DNA of 49,334 nt from assembly GCF_019232825.1 (NCBI RefSeq), contig NZ_JAFAND010000011.1, positions 1 through 49,334 of the forward strand. The letters run 5' to 3'. The notes under the pieces were generated by a model. The model was not told the DNA's origin. It made no database searches and was given only the letters and a program-made list of their open reading frames with translations. Shown here piece by piece: positions 30,035-38,650 of this stretch (position 1 is its first letter; each line of letters begins with the position of its first letter). Both the position numbers and the translations under genes were made by a program. Origin of the DNA: Paludibacterium sp. (lineage in GTDB: Bacteria; Pseudomonadota; Gammaproteobacteria; Burkholderiales; Chromobacteriaceae).

Positions 30035-33000
30035 TCAGGCGGTCTCGCGCATTTGCAGCGCCTCGACGATATCCACCGCCACCACGCGGCTCACGCCTTT
30101 TTCCTGCATGGTGACGCCAACCAATTGCTCGGCCATTTCCATCGTCAGCCGGTTATGCGAAATGTAGAGGAACTGGGTACGCGCCGACATCTGCTTGACC
30201 AAATCGCAGAAGCGGCTGGTGTTGGCATCGTCCAGCGGCGCGTCCACTTCGTCGAGCAGGCAGAATGGCGCCGGATTCAGACTGAATAGCGAGAACACCA
30301 GGCTCATGGCGGTCAACGCCTTTTCGCCGCCGGACAGCAGATGGATGGTGCTGTTCTTTTTGCCTGGCGGCTGGGCGATGATCTGCACCCCGGCGTCGAG
30401 CAAATCCTCGCCGGTCAACATCAGTTCGGCGCGCCCGCCGCCGAACAGCGTCGGGAAAAATTCGCTCATCTGCGCGTTCACCGCGTCGAAGGTGCTTTGC
30501 AGGATCGCGCGCGATTCGCCGTCGATCTTGCGGATGGCGGCTTCCAGCGTCTCGATCGCCTGTTGAAGATCATCGGCTTGGGCGCCCAGGTATTCGCCCC
30601 GCACGCGCGCCTGTTCGAGCTCTTCCAGCGCCGCCAGGTTGACGGCGCCGAGCCCGTCGACCGCGCGCGCCAAGCGGGCGATCTCGTTCATCAGCGTCGC
30701 GGGCTTCACGCCGGCGCTCAAATCCGCCAACAGCGCCGCCTCGTCGACTTCGGCCTCCCGCAATTCCTCGGCAAAGCGCTCCATCCCCAGCCGCGCCTCC
30801 TGGTGCGCCAACAGCGCGGTCTGCCGCGCGGCGCGCAAGTCCGGCAGCGCCTGGCTGATCTCGTGTTGCTGCAGCGTCAACCCGCGCATGCGCTCGGCCA
30901 AGCCATTGAGCGCATCGCGCGCCGCCGCGAGCGCGCCCTCGCCCGACTCGCGCGCCAAGAGCAAGGTCTGCAGCGCTTCCTGCACGTCGTCCTCTTCGAG
31001 CATCGCCGATTCCTCCGCCAGCGTGGCCAGCCGTTCGGCCAACAACGCATCGCGCTCGTCACGCTCGGCGTCGCGGCGCGACAGCTCCGCCACCTTCTGT
31101 TCGGCGGCCTGCAGACGCAGGCGGATATCGTGCGTCTGGCGCTCCGTCTGCTGCCGGCGTTCCCGCGCCTGCGCCAGCGTGTCCTGCGCCCGGCCGCGCG
31201 CCGCGCGCGCGTCGGCCAGCGCCTCGTCCAACGTTTCCAACGCCAGGGTGACCGTTTCGGCCTCTTCGCCGGCTTCCTGCATCTGTGCATCGCTGGTGGC
31301 GAGCAGATCGGCCAGCACCGCCTCCTCGCCCAGGATGGCGTCGCGCCGGGCGCTGCCCTGCCGCGCCGCCTGATCGAGACGCACATGCGCCACCGTGGCG
31401 GCATTGAGTTCGCCGTCCAAGCGCGTCGTGGCGCCTTTTTGAGCGCGCACGGCCTCGGCCAGCATGCTCATCTGACCGGCGACCCGTTCGCGCTGGCCTT
31501 GCGCCGCCGCCAACTGCGGCGCCAATGCCGCGGCGCGCGCCACCGCGTCCTCCAGCCGGGCTTTTTGCGCCATCAGGCCGTCGCCGCCGGCCTCGCCATG
31601 GAATTGCACGCCATGCCTGCCGACGCGATGCCCCTGCGGGGTCACCAGCCATTCGCCGGCGGCAAGCCGCGGGCGCTCGGTCAGCGCCGCTTCCAGCGAC
31701 TCGGCCAGGTACACGCCGACGAGCCAGTCGTCGAGCGCCGTATCGAAGGGGGCCGGCGCGCGCACTTGGTCGCGCAGCGTCTGCCAGCCGGCATGCGGCC
31801 GCACCGGCGCCGCCGGCGACGAGGCATCGATCACCGTGAGCGGCCCGGGGGGCGCTTGTGTCGGCACGCTGCCGGCGCGCGCGGTCAGCCGCTCGGCCAG
31901 CACGGCCTCCAGCGCGTCATGCCATGCCGGTTCGACCGTCAACGATTGCCACAAGACCGGCGCGTCCTGCAGGCCGTGAGCGGCCAGCCAATCCGACAAC
32001 GCGCCGCTATCCTGCTCGCGCGACAGCAGCGCCGACAGCGCAGAGGCTTCGGCTTCGGCGCGCGCCGTCTCGCCGCGCAAACGCGTCAACGTTTCGTCCA
32101 GTTTCTCGCGCTCGCGCGTCAAGTCGGCCAACTTGGCCTCATCCGCCACCACGCGCTGCTGGACCGCGTCGAGCGCGTGTTTGGCGTTTTCCACCGCCCG
32201 CGCCGCGTCATCCAGCGCCTCGGCGCTGGGCAGATTGAGCGCCGTCTGCTCCCGGCGCAAGGCCTCGAGCCGCTCCGCCGCCTGACGCCGCGCCTCGCGC
32301 AAATGCGTGAGGCGTTGGCCGGCCAGGTCGCGCCGGCGCACTTGCTCGGCATAGTCTTCGGTCAACTGCTGTTGCCGTGCCTCGCTATCGGCGTACGCCG
32401 CCTCGGCATCCGGCAATTGCACCCCGTCCTCCTCCACGCGCAGCATCGCCTCTTCCATCTGCAGCCGCAGCACCTCGCACTGCTGTTGCCATTCGCCGCG
32501 CTCGTCGGCGATGCCGGACTGCTCGTCGGCCAGCATGGCGCGATCGTTGCGCGCTTGCGCCAGGTCGCGCTCCAGACGCGCGCGCGTTTCCTGCCGGTGC
32601 CGCTGTTGCTCTTCCAGCCGGGCAAGCTGCGCGTTGGTTTCGGAGACGCGCTGCTGCGCCGCCTGGACCCGGTCGCCGGCGTCGAAGTGGCCGTCGCGCA
32701 CGGTTTCGATTTCCGCCTCCAGCGCCGACAGCGCCTGGCCCAGCCGCGCCTCCTCGCTCTCCAGCCGGGCGAGTTCCGCGCGCGCGTCCGCCTCGTTCCT
32801 GGCGGCTTCCTCGCGCCGCGCCAGCGCCAGCAGATTCTGTTTATGCGTCAGCGCCGCGCGCAGATCGTGGTATTGCGCCGCGACCGCGGCTTGTTCGGCC
32901 AGCCGGTCGACTTGGCGCGCCAGCTCCTGACGCAGATCGTCGACGCGAGACAGATTGTCGCGGGTATCGCCCAGCCGGTTCTCGGTCTCGCGCCGCCGTT

Positions 33001-33523
33001 CCTTATAGCGCGACACGCCCGCGGCCTCTTCCAGATAGACGCGCAACTCTTCCGGCCGCGCCTCGATGATGCGCGAGATCATGCCCTGCTCGATCACCGC
33101 GTAGCCGCGCGCGCCCACGCCGGTGCCGAGGAACAGGTCGGTGATGTCGCGCCGCCGCACCACTTGGTTGTTGATCAGATAGGTGGATTCGCCCTGGCGT
33201 GTGAGCACGCGCTTGATCGCCACCTCGGCATACTGCCCCCAGGGACCGGTGAGCTGGCCGTCGGCATTGTCAAAAACCAGTTCGACCGAAGCGCGCGACA
33301 CCGGCTTGCGCGTGGTGGAGCCGTTGAAAATGACGTCCTGCATCGATTCGCCGCGCAGCTGTTTCGCCGAGGACTCGCCCAGCACCCAGCGCACGGCGTC
33401 GATCACATTCGACTTGCCGCAGCCGTTCGGGCCGATCACCGCCACCAACTGGCCCGGCACCGGGATGGTGGTAGGATCGACAAACGACTTGAATCCGGAT
33501 AGCTTTATATGCGTTAGCCGCAC
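30035..33523 (-). CDS. smc: Chromosome segregation protein SMC
   Basis: An SMC ATPase of about 1162 residues. Walker A GPNGCGKSNVIDAVRWVLGE is near residue 30, long coiled coils run about 170-500 and 650-1000, and a hinge lies near 510-640. The C-terminal head has the signature LLSGGEKALTAMSLV and Walker B FCLLDEVDAPLDD. It condenses and segregates chromosomes with ScpA/ScpB, not encoded here. The start is taken as GTG at 33523, giving RLTHIKLSGFKSFVDPT, the family N-terminus; an ATG at 33550 is possible. In many relatives smc is next to zipA; here about 4.5 kb of other genes separate them. Confidence 0.96.
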   Translation of the reverse strand: MRLTHIKLSGFKSFVDPTTIPVPGQLVAVIGPNGCGKSNVIDAVRWVLGESSAKQLRGESMQDVIFNGSTTRKPVSRASVELVFDNADGQLTGPWGQYAEVAIKRVLTRQGESTYLINNQVVRRRDITDLFLGTGVGARGYAVIEQGMISRIIEARPEELRVYLEEAAGVSRYKERRRETENRLGDTRDNLSRVDDLRQELARQVDRLAEQAAVAAQYHDLRAALTHKQNLLALARREEAARNEADARAELARLESEEARLGQALSALEAEIETVRDGHFDAGDRVQAAQQRVSETNAQLARLEEQQRHRQETRARLERDLAQARNDRAMLADEQSGIADERGEWQQQCEVLRLQMEEAMLRVEEDGVQLPDAEAAYADSEARQQQLTEDYAEQVRRRDLAGQRLTHLREARRQAAERLEALRREQTALNLPSAEALDDAARAVENAKHALDAVQQRVVADEAKLADLTREREKLDETLTRLRGETARAEAEASALSALLSREQDSGALSDWLAAHGLQDAPVLWQSLTVEPAWHDALEAVLAERLTARAGSVPTQAPPGPLTVIDASSPAAPVRPHAGWQTLRDQVRAPAPFDTALDDWLVGVYLAESLEAALTERPRLAAGEWLVTPQGHRVGRHGVQFHGEAGGDGLMAQKARLEDAVARAAALAPQLAAAQGQRERVAGQMSMLAEAVRAQKGATTRLDGELNAATVAHVRLDQAARQGSARRDAILGEEAVLADLLATSDAQMQEAGEEAETVTLALETLDEALADARAARGRAQDTLAQARERRQQTERQTHDIRLRLQAAEQKVAELSRRDAERDERDALLAERLATLAEESAMLEEDDVQEALQTLLLARESGEGALAAARDALNGLAERMRGLTLQQHEISQALPDLRAARQTALLAHQEARLGMERFAEELREAEVDEAALLADLSAGVKPATLMNEIARLARAVDGLGAVNLAALEELEQARVRGEYLGAQADDLQQAIETLEAAIRKIDGESRAILQSTFDAVNAQMSEFFPTLFGGGRAELMLTGEDLLDAGVQIIAQPPGKKNSTIHLLSGGEKALTAMSLVFSLFSLNPAPFCLLDEVDAPLDDANTSRFCDLVKQMSARTQFLYISHNRLTMEMAEQLVGVTMQEKGVSRVVAVDIVEALQMRETA

Positions 33524-33630
33524 GACACCCTCGCTTGCGAGACGCTCCAAACCGACAGTTTAACAAGGCTTGCCGCGGCGTGTGGAGCCTGACTCCGTCC
33601 CGGCCGCCCAGCCTGTGCCATAATGCAAAG

Positions 33631-34191
33631 ATGAACCCGTTATCGCTTGCAGACCAGTTTCTCATCGCCATGCCCAATATGGCTGATCCGCTTTTCGCCC
33701 GCGCGCTGGTGTATCTGTGCGAGCACGGCGAACACGGTGCCATGGGACTGATCGTCAATAAACCTTCAGGCATCGCGATGGCCCAGCTCTTCGACCAGAT
33801 CGACCTGCCGATGGAGCCCGGCGCGCTGGCGGCCACTTCCGTGCTGTTCGGCGGCCCGGTGCAGCCGGACCGCGGCTTTGTGCTGCACAGCCCGATCAGC
33901 GACTGGCAGTCCAGCTTGCGCGTCACCGACGACATAATGCTCACCACCTCCAAGGACGTGCTCATCGCCGTGTCCGAACACAAGGGACCGGCGCGCATTC
34001 TGGTGACGCTCGGCTACGCCGGCTGGTCAAGCGGCCAGCTGGAGGAGGAGATCGCCAGCAACGCCTGGCTGACCGTGCAGAGCGACCCCGCCATCATGTT
34101 CGATCTGCCGGCCGAGGAACGCTACGACGCGGCCATGGCGCTGTTGGGTTTCGATCCGTCCCTGCTGTCCGGGGACATCGGTCATGCCTGA
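33631..34191 (+). CDS. yqgE: YqgE/AlgH family protein
   Basis: A 186-residue YqgE/AlgH protein: [55 protein letters not shown] and [15 protein letters not shown] are the family's conserved blocks. Biochemical function is unsettled; AlgH was linked to alginate control in Pseudomonas. It overlaps ruvX by 8 bases, the very common yqgE-ruvX pair. It is divergent from smc. Confidence 0.95.
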   Translation: MNPLSLADQFLIAMPNMADPLFARALVYLCEHGEHGAMGLIVNKPSGIAMAQLFDQIDLPMEPGALAATSVLFGGPVQPDRGFVLHSPISDWQSSLRVTDDIMLTTSKDVLIAVSEHKGPARILVTLGYAGWSSGQLEEEIASNAWLTVQSDPAIMFDLPAEERYDAAMALLGFDPSLLSGDIGHA

Positions 34192-34612
34192 AGGCGGCGC
34201 ACTGGCTTTTGATTTCGGCGAGCGCCGCATTGGCGTCGCCGTGGGCGATGGGCTGCTCGGCATCGCCCATCCGCTGTGCACCATCGACACGGAAAGCAAC
34301 GACGAACGCTTCGCGCGCATCGCGGCGCTGATCGACGAGTGGCGGCCGCAGGCCCTGGTGGTCGGGCTGCCGACGCACGCCGACGGCACCGAACATGAAC
34401 TCACGCGCCTGTCGCGCCGCTTCGCCAACCGTCTCAAAGGCCGTTTCGCGCTGCCGGTGTGGCTGGTCGATGAACGCCACACCTCGCTCTTGGCCGAAAG
34501 CCTGCTCAAGGAAGCCGGCCTCAGAGGCCGCAAGCAAAAACCCGTACTGGACCAGGTCGCCGCCCAGGCGATTTTGCAAACCTGGTTCGACATGCGCGGC
34601 GAAACGGTCTAG
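34184..34612 (+). CDS. ruvX: Putative pre-16S rRNA nuclease / Holliday junction resolvase YqgF
   Basis: A 142-residue RNase H-fold nuclease: [17 protein letters not shown] holds the first acidic residue, [17 protein letters not shown] follows, [15 protein letters not shown] holds the second, and [13 protein letters not shown] the last. The family (RuvX/YqgF) matures the 5' end of 16S rRNA. It is translationally coupled to yqgE. Confidence 0.95.
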   Translation: MPEGGALAFDFGERRIGVAVGDGLLGIAHPLCTIDTESNDERFARIAALIDEWRPQALVVGLPTHADGTEHELTRLSRRFANRLKGRFALPVWLVDERHTSLLAESLLKEAGLRGRKQKPVLDQVAAQAILQTWFDMRGETV

Positions 34613-34624
34613 GGCCCGGACAGC

Positions 34625-35554
34625 TTATTCCGCCGCCTTGCCCTTGCGCGCCTCTTCGCGCGCCGCGCGTTCCGCCTGGCGCCGCGCCTCGAGTTCGCGC
34701 GCGGCCTTCAACCAAACCGTCCATTCCTCCGGCCGCTCAAGGGTGATATGCCCGGTGGCGCCGGAACGGAAATCGGTCAGCACCACTTCGGCTGCCTTCT
34801 GAATGTTGACCCGGCCGCCCCCCAGCATCGCGCCGCGTTTGCGGCCAATGGCCTCCAGGGCATCGATGTCCTGCCATCCTTCAATGCTATCGAGCTTGTA
34901 GCGCTGGCACAGCGCGTCCGGGTAGCGCCGCATCAAATAGCCGAGCAACACCAGCGCGACTTCTTCCTCATCCATGGCGTTGCGGCCGATGGCGCCGCTG
35001 GCGGCCAGGTTATAACCGCCTTCCTCGACCAAAATCTTCGGCCACAGCATGCCCGGGGTATCGAACAATTCGAAATCGTCGGCCAGCAGAATGCGCTGCT
35101 GCGCTTTGGTGATGCCCGGCTCGTTGCCGGTCTTGGCGACGCGGCGGCCGGTCATGGTATTGATCAGCGTCGACTTGCCGACGTTGGGAATGCCGCAGAT
35201 CAGCACGCGCAACGGCTTGTCGAGTCCGCCGCGGTGCGGCACCAGCTCGCGGCAGGCGGCAATCAGCTTTTGCGCCGGGGCGCGGTCGCCGGCGTCGAGC
35301 GCCAGCGCCCGGGTATTGGCAAGACCGTTGTAATGCTCGAGCCACAAGCGCGTCACCTGCGGATCGGCCAGATCCTGCTTATTGAGGATTTTCAGCGCGC
35401 GCTTGTTGCGCGTCAGTTGCGCCAGCATTGGATTGGCGCTGGAGGCGGGTAGCCGCGCGTCCAGCATCTCAATCACCACATCAATATCCGGCACGCGCTC
35501 GGCAATCGCCTTCTTCGCCTTGTTCATGTGACCGGGAAACCATTGAATTGCCAT
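34625..35554 (-). CDS. ylqF: Ribosome biogenesis GTPase YlqF/RbgA
   Basis: A 309-residue circularly permuted GTPase. The motif order is G4 (NKQD near residue 58), then G1 (GIPNVGKST near 128), then G3 (DTPG near 174), as expected for YlqF/RbgA. The N-terminal MAIQWFPGHMNKAKKAI is the family signature. It assists maturation of the 50S subunit. The C-terminus is Arg/Ala/Glu-rich (RQAERAAREEARKGKAAE). It converges on ruvX and lies 2 bases after the DUF3820 gene on the same strand. Confidence 0.94.
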   Translation of the reverse strand: MAIQWFPGHMNKAKKAIAERVPDIDVVIEMLDARLPASSANPMLAQLTRNKRALKILNKQDLADPQVTRLWLEHYNGLANTRALALDAGDRAPAQKLIAACRELVPHRGGLDKPLRVLICGIPNVGKSTLINTMTGRRVAKTGNEPGITKAQQRILLADDFELFDTPGMLWPKILVEEGGYNLAASGAIGRNAMDEEEVALVLLGYLMRRYPDALCQRYKLDSIEGWQDIDALEAIGRKRGAMLGGGRVNIQKAAEVVLTDFRSGATGHITLERPEEWTVWLKAARELEARRQAERAAREEARKGKAAE

Positions 35555-35556
35555 GC

Positions 35557-35769
35557 TTAACGCTTTCTAAGAGGATCCAAAAGGGCCATGAGGCCGTTGT
35601 GCTGCAGCTCGAAGGCGAGCGCCAGCAGCCTGCCGATTTCCCCATCGGGAAAACCCTGACGCGCGAACCACGACAGATAATGCAGCGGCAGGTCGGCGAT
35701 CAGCCGGCCTTTATATTTCCCGTAGGGCATTGAGCGGCTGACGAGCAGCAGCAAGTCTTCGTTCCGCAT
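35557..35769 (-). CDS. DUF3820 family protein
   Basis: A 70-residue protein of the DUF3820 family, recognised by MPYGKYKGRLIADLPLHYLS and WFARQGFPDGEIGRLL. Function is unknown. The start ATG at 35769 is chosen because the conserved part begins there; the frame extends 48 codons further without resemblance. It ends 2 bases before ylqF and probably shares its transcript. Confidence 0.85.
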   Translation of the reverse strand: MRNEDLLLLVSRSMPYGKYKGRLIADLPLHYLSWFARQGFPDGEIGRLLALAFELQHNGLMALLDPLRKR

Positions 35770-35941
35770 GATAAAGAATCTCGGCAAGGATGCGCATTGT
35801 GCCAAAGATAGCGTCCGTTTGCCATGAAAACGCTTTGTTAACAGCGCGTTGTTGCCGCGGCGGCAACGATGCTCTTGACATGGCTCAAGCAGGGACGGGC
35901 TTTCTGCGGACAAGCCGCGGGTGACCGGCTAGCATGGTGGG

Positions 35942-36068
35942 GAGTCATCATCTTGAACCCGGTTGATCCCTCTCCCGGGGGCATTCAGGTTGTTGGCAGC
36001 ACGGGCACGCTGCCCGAGTTTTGGTTCGCGCAGAGCCACTGGGGGCATCCGCTGGATGCCCCTCTTTT
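35942..36068 (+). ncRNA. Candidate small RNA with four hairpins ending in a terminator
   Basis: A 127-base plus-strand stretch between minus-strand genes can fold into four consecutive stems. They are CTTGAACCCGG with CCGGG(4-base bulge)TTCAGG (35952-35989), GGCAGC/GCTGCC (35995-36014), GGTTC/GAGCC (36023-36037), and the terminator stem. A weak promoter (CGGACA 35907-35912, TAGCAT 35930-35935, 17 bases apart) would start transcription near 35942. No convincing coding frame is present. I do not recognise a known RNA family (not 6S, tmRNA or SRP by eye). Confidence 0.4.
36042..36068 (+). terminator. Intrinsic terminator of candidate small RNA
   Basis: GGGGCATCC (36042-36050), loop GCT, GGATGCCCC (36054-36062), then TCTTTT. 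The T-run is only on the plus strand, although no plus-strand protein gene ends nearby. Its orientation supports a plus-strand non-coding transcript. Confidence 0.75.
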
Positions 36069-36654
36069 ATGGCCGCGGCGCCAATGCCGATAAGAGAGCG
36101 GCCAGCCGCGACCGGCAGCGCTGGCGCAGCCATCCGCCCTGATTGGCGCCGGCCGGCGGCAGCGGTCCCCAGCCGCGTAGCGCCATGGGTTGCGCCGGCG
36201 CATCGCATGCCGCGCAGAGCACCGGCAACAGCGTCTGCCGCGCGAGCCCCGCGCGCGCGCCCAGTTCGCGTAGGCGCCGGTTCGCTTGATCGAGCAGCCC
36301 CATTTGCCCCAGCGTCACTTCCACATGCGTCAAACCCAGCAGATACGCGCGCGCGGCCAGCCAGTCGGCATCGTCGGTAAAGTGGTCCGGGGAACGCACG
36401 GCGCGCGCGTCACGGCGCCCGGCCGCCAGAAGCGTGGCCAAACAACGGATTTCGGGTAGCGCCGACTCCAAAACCGCTTGACCGGCCTCCATGTGCCGCA
36501 AGCGCGTAATCTGCGGCGCAACCTGGGCATAGGGACGGCTGCCCGCCGACAGCGCTTGCACGTCGGTGACAAGGGTCACCGCCCACAGCGCCGGCACGTG
36601 GTCCGGGTGCGTCGAGTCGCTTGCGACCAACCGGTCGCCCGTCAATTCATCCAT
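36067..36654 (-). CDS. Hypothetical protein, 195 residues
   Basis: A 195-residue protein I do not recognise. The start has GAGGGG 9 bases before the ATG. It is rich in Ala, Leu and Arg, probably mostly helical, with segments LPEIRCLATLLAAGRRDARA and WLAARAYLLGLTHVEVTLGQ and a Trp/Gly patch GWGPLPPAGANQGGW. A Cys-x2-Cys (LCAAC) lies near residue 150. No signal peptide is seen. Upstream is a terminator hairpin preceded by a possible leader peptide, so expression may be attenuated. Function unknown. Confidence 0.6.
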   Translation of the reverse strand: MDELTGDRLVASDSTHPDHVPALWAVTLVTDVQALSAGSRPYAQVAPQITRLRHMEAGQAVLESALPEIRCLATLLAAGRRDARAVRSPDHFTDDADWLAARAYLLGLTHVEVTLGQMGLLDQANRRLRELGARAGLARQTLLPVLCAACDAPAQPMALRGWGPLPPAGANQGGWLRQRCRSRLAALLSALAPRP

Positions 36655-36712
36655 GATCGAGATCCCCTCTGCGGCCGCGGCCCCGGGAGAGCATCTGTGT
36701 CGTCATCGTGTG

Positions 36713-36747
36713 AAAAAACAAATGCCGCCCAAGCTCAGGCGGCATTT
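36713..36747 (-). terminator. Intrinsic terminator / possible attenuator hairpin
   Basis: On the minus strand AAATGCCGCC (36747-36738), an 8-base loop and GGCGGCATTT (36729-36720) are followed by GTTTTTTC. It lies 24 bases after the stop of the short aromatic-rich frame and about 60 bases before the hypothetical gene. It may simply end the ETF-QO transcript, or act as an attenuator. Confidence 0.8.
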
Positions 36748-36770
36748 GTCGGTATGTTGTCTTTGCTTCG

Positions 36771-36854
36771 TCAGAACAGACAGATCCCTTGGCGCCGCGC
36801 GGTGCTGCGGTACCAATACCAATAACGAGTATGGGAAAAGGACGAAGTCATCAT
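36771..36854 (-). CDS. Candidate aromatic leader peptide, 27 residues
   Basis: A 27-residue frame beginning with two ATG codons and containing RYWYWYR, five aromatic codons in a row (TAT TGG TAT TGG TAC). AGGA stands 7 bases before the first ATG. It is followed by an intrinsic terminator after 23 bases. GGTACCGC (36814-36807) can pair with GCGGCGCC (36798-36791), and GCGGC of the latter can instead pair with GCCGC of the terminator stem. That is the switch layout of Trp/Phe attenuators. The downstream gene is of unknown function, so the role is inferred. Chance remains possible for so short a frame. Confidence 0.4.
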   Translation of the reverse strand: MMTSSFSHTRYWYWYRSTARRQGICLF

Positions 36855-36921
36855 GCGTCTATCCTGACGCGCGGGCACGGGGCTGTCAAGCCGGCAAGCC
36901 GACAGCCGCCGTCCGCATGGC

Positions 36922-38559
36922 TTACATATTGGGGTAATTCGGCCCGCCACCGCCCTCCGGCACACTCCAGACGATGTTCTGGGTCGGGTCCTTAATGTCG
37001 CAGGTCTTGCAATGCACGCAGTTTTGCGCGTTGATCTGCAGCCGCGGCGCGCCGCCCTCCTGCACGATTTCGTAAACGCCCGCCGGACAGTAGCGCGTTT
37101 CCGGCGCGGCAAACTTGGCCAAGTTGACCGCGACCGGCACGCTGGCGTCTTTCAAGCGCAAATGAATCGGCTGATCTTCGCTGTGGTTGGTGTTGGACAG
37201 GAACACCGACGACAGGCGGTCAAAGGTCAGCACGCCATCGGGTCGAGGGTAGCTGATCGGCTCGACCTCTTCCGCGGGGACCAGACACTCGCTGTCCTTG
37301 TGTTTGTGGTGCAGCGTCCAGGGCGCGCGGCCGCGGAACAGATAGGTATCGAGCGCCGAGTAGAGCATGCCGGCCCACAACCCATAGCGGAAAGAAGGCC
37401 GGATATTGCGCACACGGTAGAGCTCGTCGTACAGCCAGCTCTGACGGTAACCGCGCGCATAGCCGGACGCTTCGGCGCCGTCGGCCGGCGTGTCGCTCGA
37501 CAACAGCGCAAACACGCCTTCGGCCGCCAACATGCCGGACTTCATTGCCGCATGCGACCCTTTGATCTTCGGCACATTCAGGAATCCGGCGGTATCGCCG
37601 ATGAGCGCGCCGCCGGGAAAGGTCAGCTTCGGTTGCGCCTGCAGGCCGCCTTCGTACAGCGCGCGCGCGCCATAGGCAATGCGGCGCCCGCCCTCGAACA
37701 CGCCGCGAATTGCCGGGTGCGTCTTGAAACGCTGAAATTCCTCATAGGGCGACAGGTAGGGATTGGTGTAATCCAATCCAATGACGAAACCTACCGCCAC
37801 CAGGTTGTCTTCAAGATGATAAAGGAACGAGCCGCCATAGGTGCTGCGGTCGAGCGGCCAGCCGATGGTATGGGTGATCTGGCCGGGCTCATGCAATTCC
37901 GGCTTGACTTGCCACAGCTCCTTGATGCCGATGCCATAAGTCTGCGGATCGCTGCCGGCATCCAATTTGAAGCGCTGCACCAGGGTTTTGGTCAGCGAGC
38001 CGCGGCAGCCCTCGGCAAACAGCGTTTGCTTTGCCCAGAGCTCCATGCCCGGCTGCCACGCGTCGGTTTTTTCTCCGTCGCGGCCGATGCCCATGTCGCC
38101 GGTGGCCACGCCCTTGACCGAACCATCGTCGTGATAGAGCACTTCGGCGGCGGCGAAACCCGGGTAGATCTCCACCCCCAGCGCCTCGGCCTGCTCACCG
38201 AGCCAGCGACAGAAGTTACCCAGGCTGACGATGTAGTTGCCGTCGTTGTGCATTTGCGGCGGCGTCGGCAGCTGGATCGATTCATTCTGGGTCAACAGCA
38301 GGAAACGGTCCGAGCGCGCCGGGGTATTGAGCGGCGCGCCTTTTTCTTTCCAGTCGGGGATCAGTTCGTTCAGCGCGCGCGGCTCGATGATGGCGCCCGA
38401 CATGATATGCGCGCCGACTTCGGACCCCTTTTCCAGCACGCAGACGCTGATTTCGCGTTCGGCCTGGGCAGCCAATTGCTTGAGGCGAATGGCGGCGGCG
38501 AGACCGGAAGGGCCGGCGCCGACAATCACCACGTCATACTGCATCGATTCGCGTTCCAC
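36922..38559 (-). CDS. Electron transfer flavoprotein-ubiquinone oxidoreductase
   Basis: A 545-residue ETF-QO. The FAD-binding motif [19 protein letters not shown] is at the N-terminus, [20 protein letters not shown] is the second FAD/quinone-site block, and the C-terminal [4Fe-4S] cysteines are in RYCPAG and [13 protein letters not shown]. It moves electrons from acyl-CoA dehydrogenases via ETF to ubiquinone at the inner membrane. A GTG at 38559 with AAGGAG 6 bases before it is preferred over the ATG at 38583. A possible promoter is TTGACG/CATGAT (38635-38630, 38611-38606, spacer 18). It lies next to glutaryl-CoA dehydrogenase, one of its electron sources. Confidence 0.94.
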   Translation of the reverse strand: MERESMQYDVVIVGAGPSGLAAAIRLKQLAAQAEREISVCVLEKGSEVGAHIMSGAIIEPRALNELIPDWKEKGAPLNTPARSDRFLLLTQNESIQLPTPPQMHNDGNYIVSLGNFCRWLGEQAEALGVEIYPGFAAAEVLYHDDGSVKGVATGDMGIGRDGEKTDAWQPGMELWAKQTLFAEGCRGSLTKTLVQRFKLDAGSDPQTYGIGIKELWQVKPELHEPGQITHTIGWPLDRSTYGGSFLYHLEDNLVAVGFVIGLDYTNPYLSPYEEFQRFKTHPAIRGVFEGGRRIAYGARALYEGGLQAQPKLTFPGGALIGDTAGFLNVPKIKGSHAAMKSGMLAAEGVFALLSSDTPADGAEASGYARGYRQSWLYDELYRVRNIRPSFRYGLWAGMLYSALDTYLFRGRAPWTLHHKHKDSECLVPAEEVEPISYPRPDGVLTFDRLSSVFLSNTNHSEDQPIHLRLKDASVPVAVNLAKFAAPETRYCPAGVYEIVQEGGAPRLQINAQNCVHCKTCDIKDPTQNIVWSVPEGGGGPNYPNM

Positions 38560-38650
38560 CGTTTCTCCTTCTGTGCATTGCACTTTATGGACTTATCTGC
38601 CCTCAATCATGCAATGAACCCGCCTGGTTCGTCAAAAATCAAACGAACGT

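Noticed and set aside
30341-33502. 1053-residue open frame antisense to smc
   Set aside because: smc is certain from Walker and signature motifs; the antisense frame has no recognisable domain and biased composition.
35875-35880. TTGACA as -35 box for the candidate small RNA
   Set aside because: No -10-like hexamer lies 16-18 bases downstream; the weaker pair at 35907/35930 fits the RNA start better.
36884-36889. TTGACA (minus strand) as promoter for the aromatic leader frame
   Set aside because: Its -10 would fall on the ribosome site of the leader, making the transcript nearly leaderless; left undecided and not listed as a feature.
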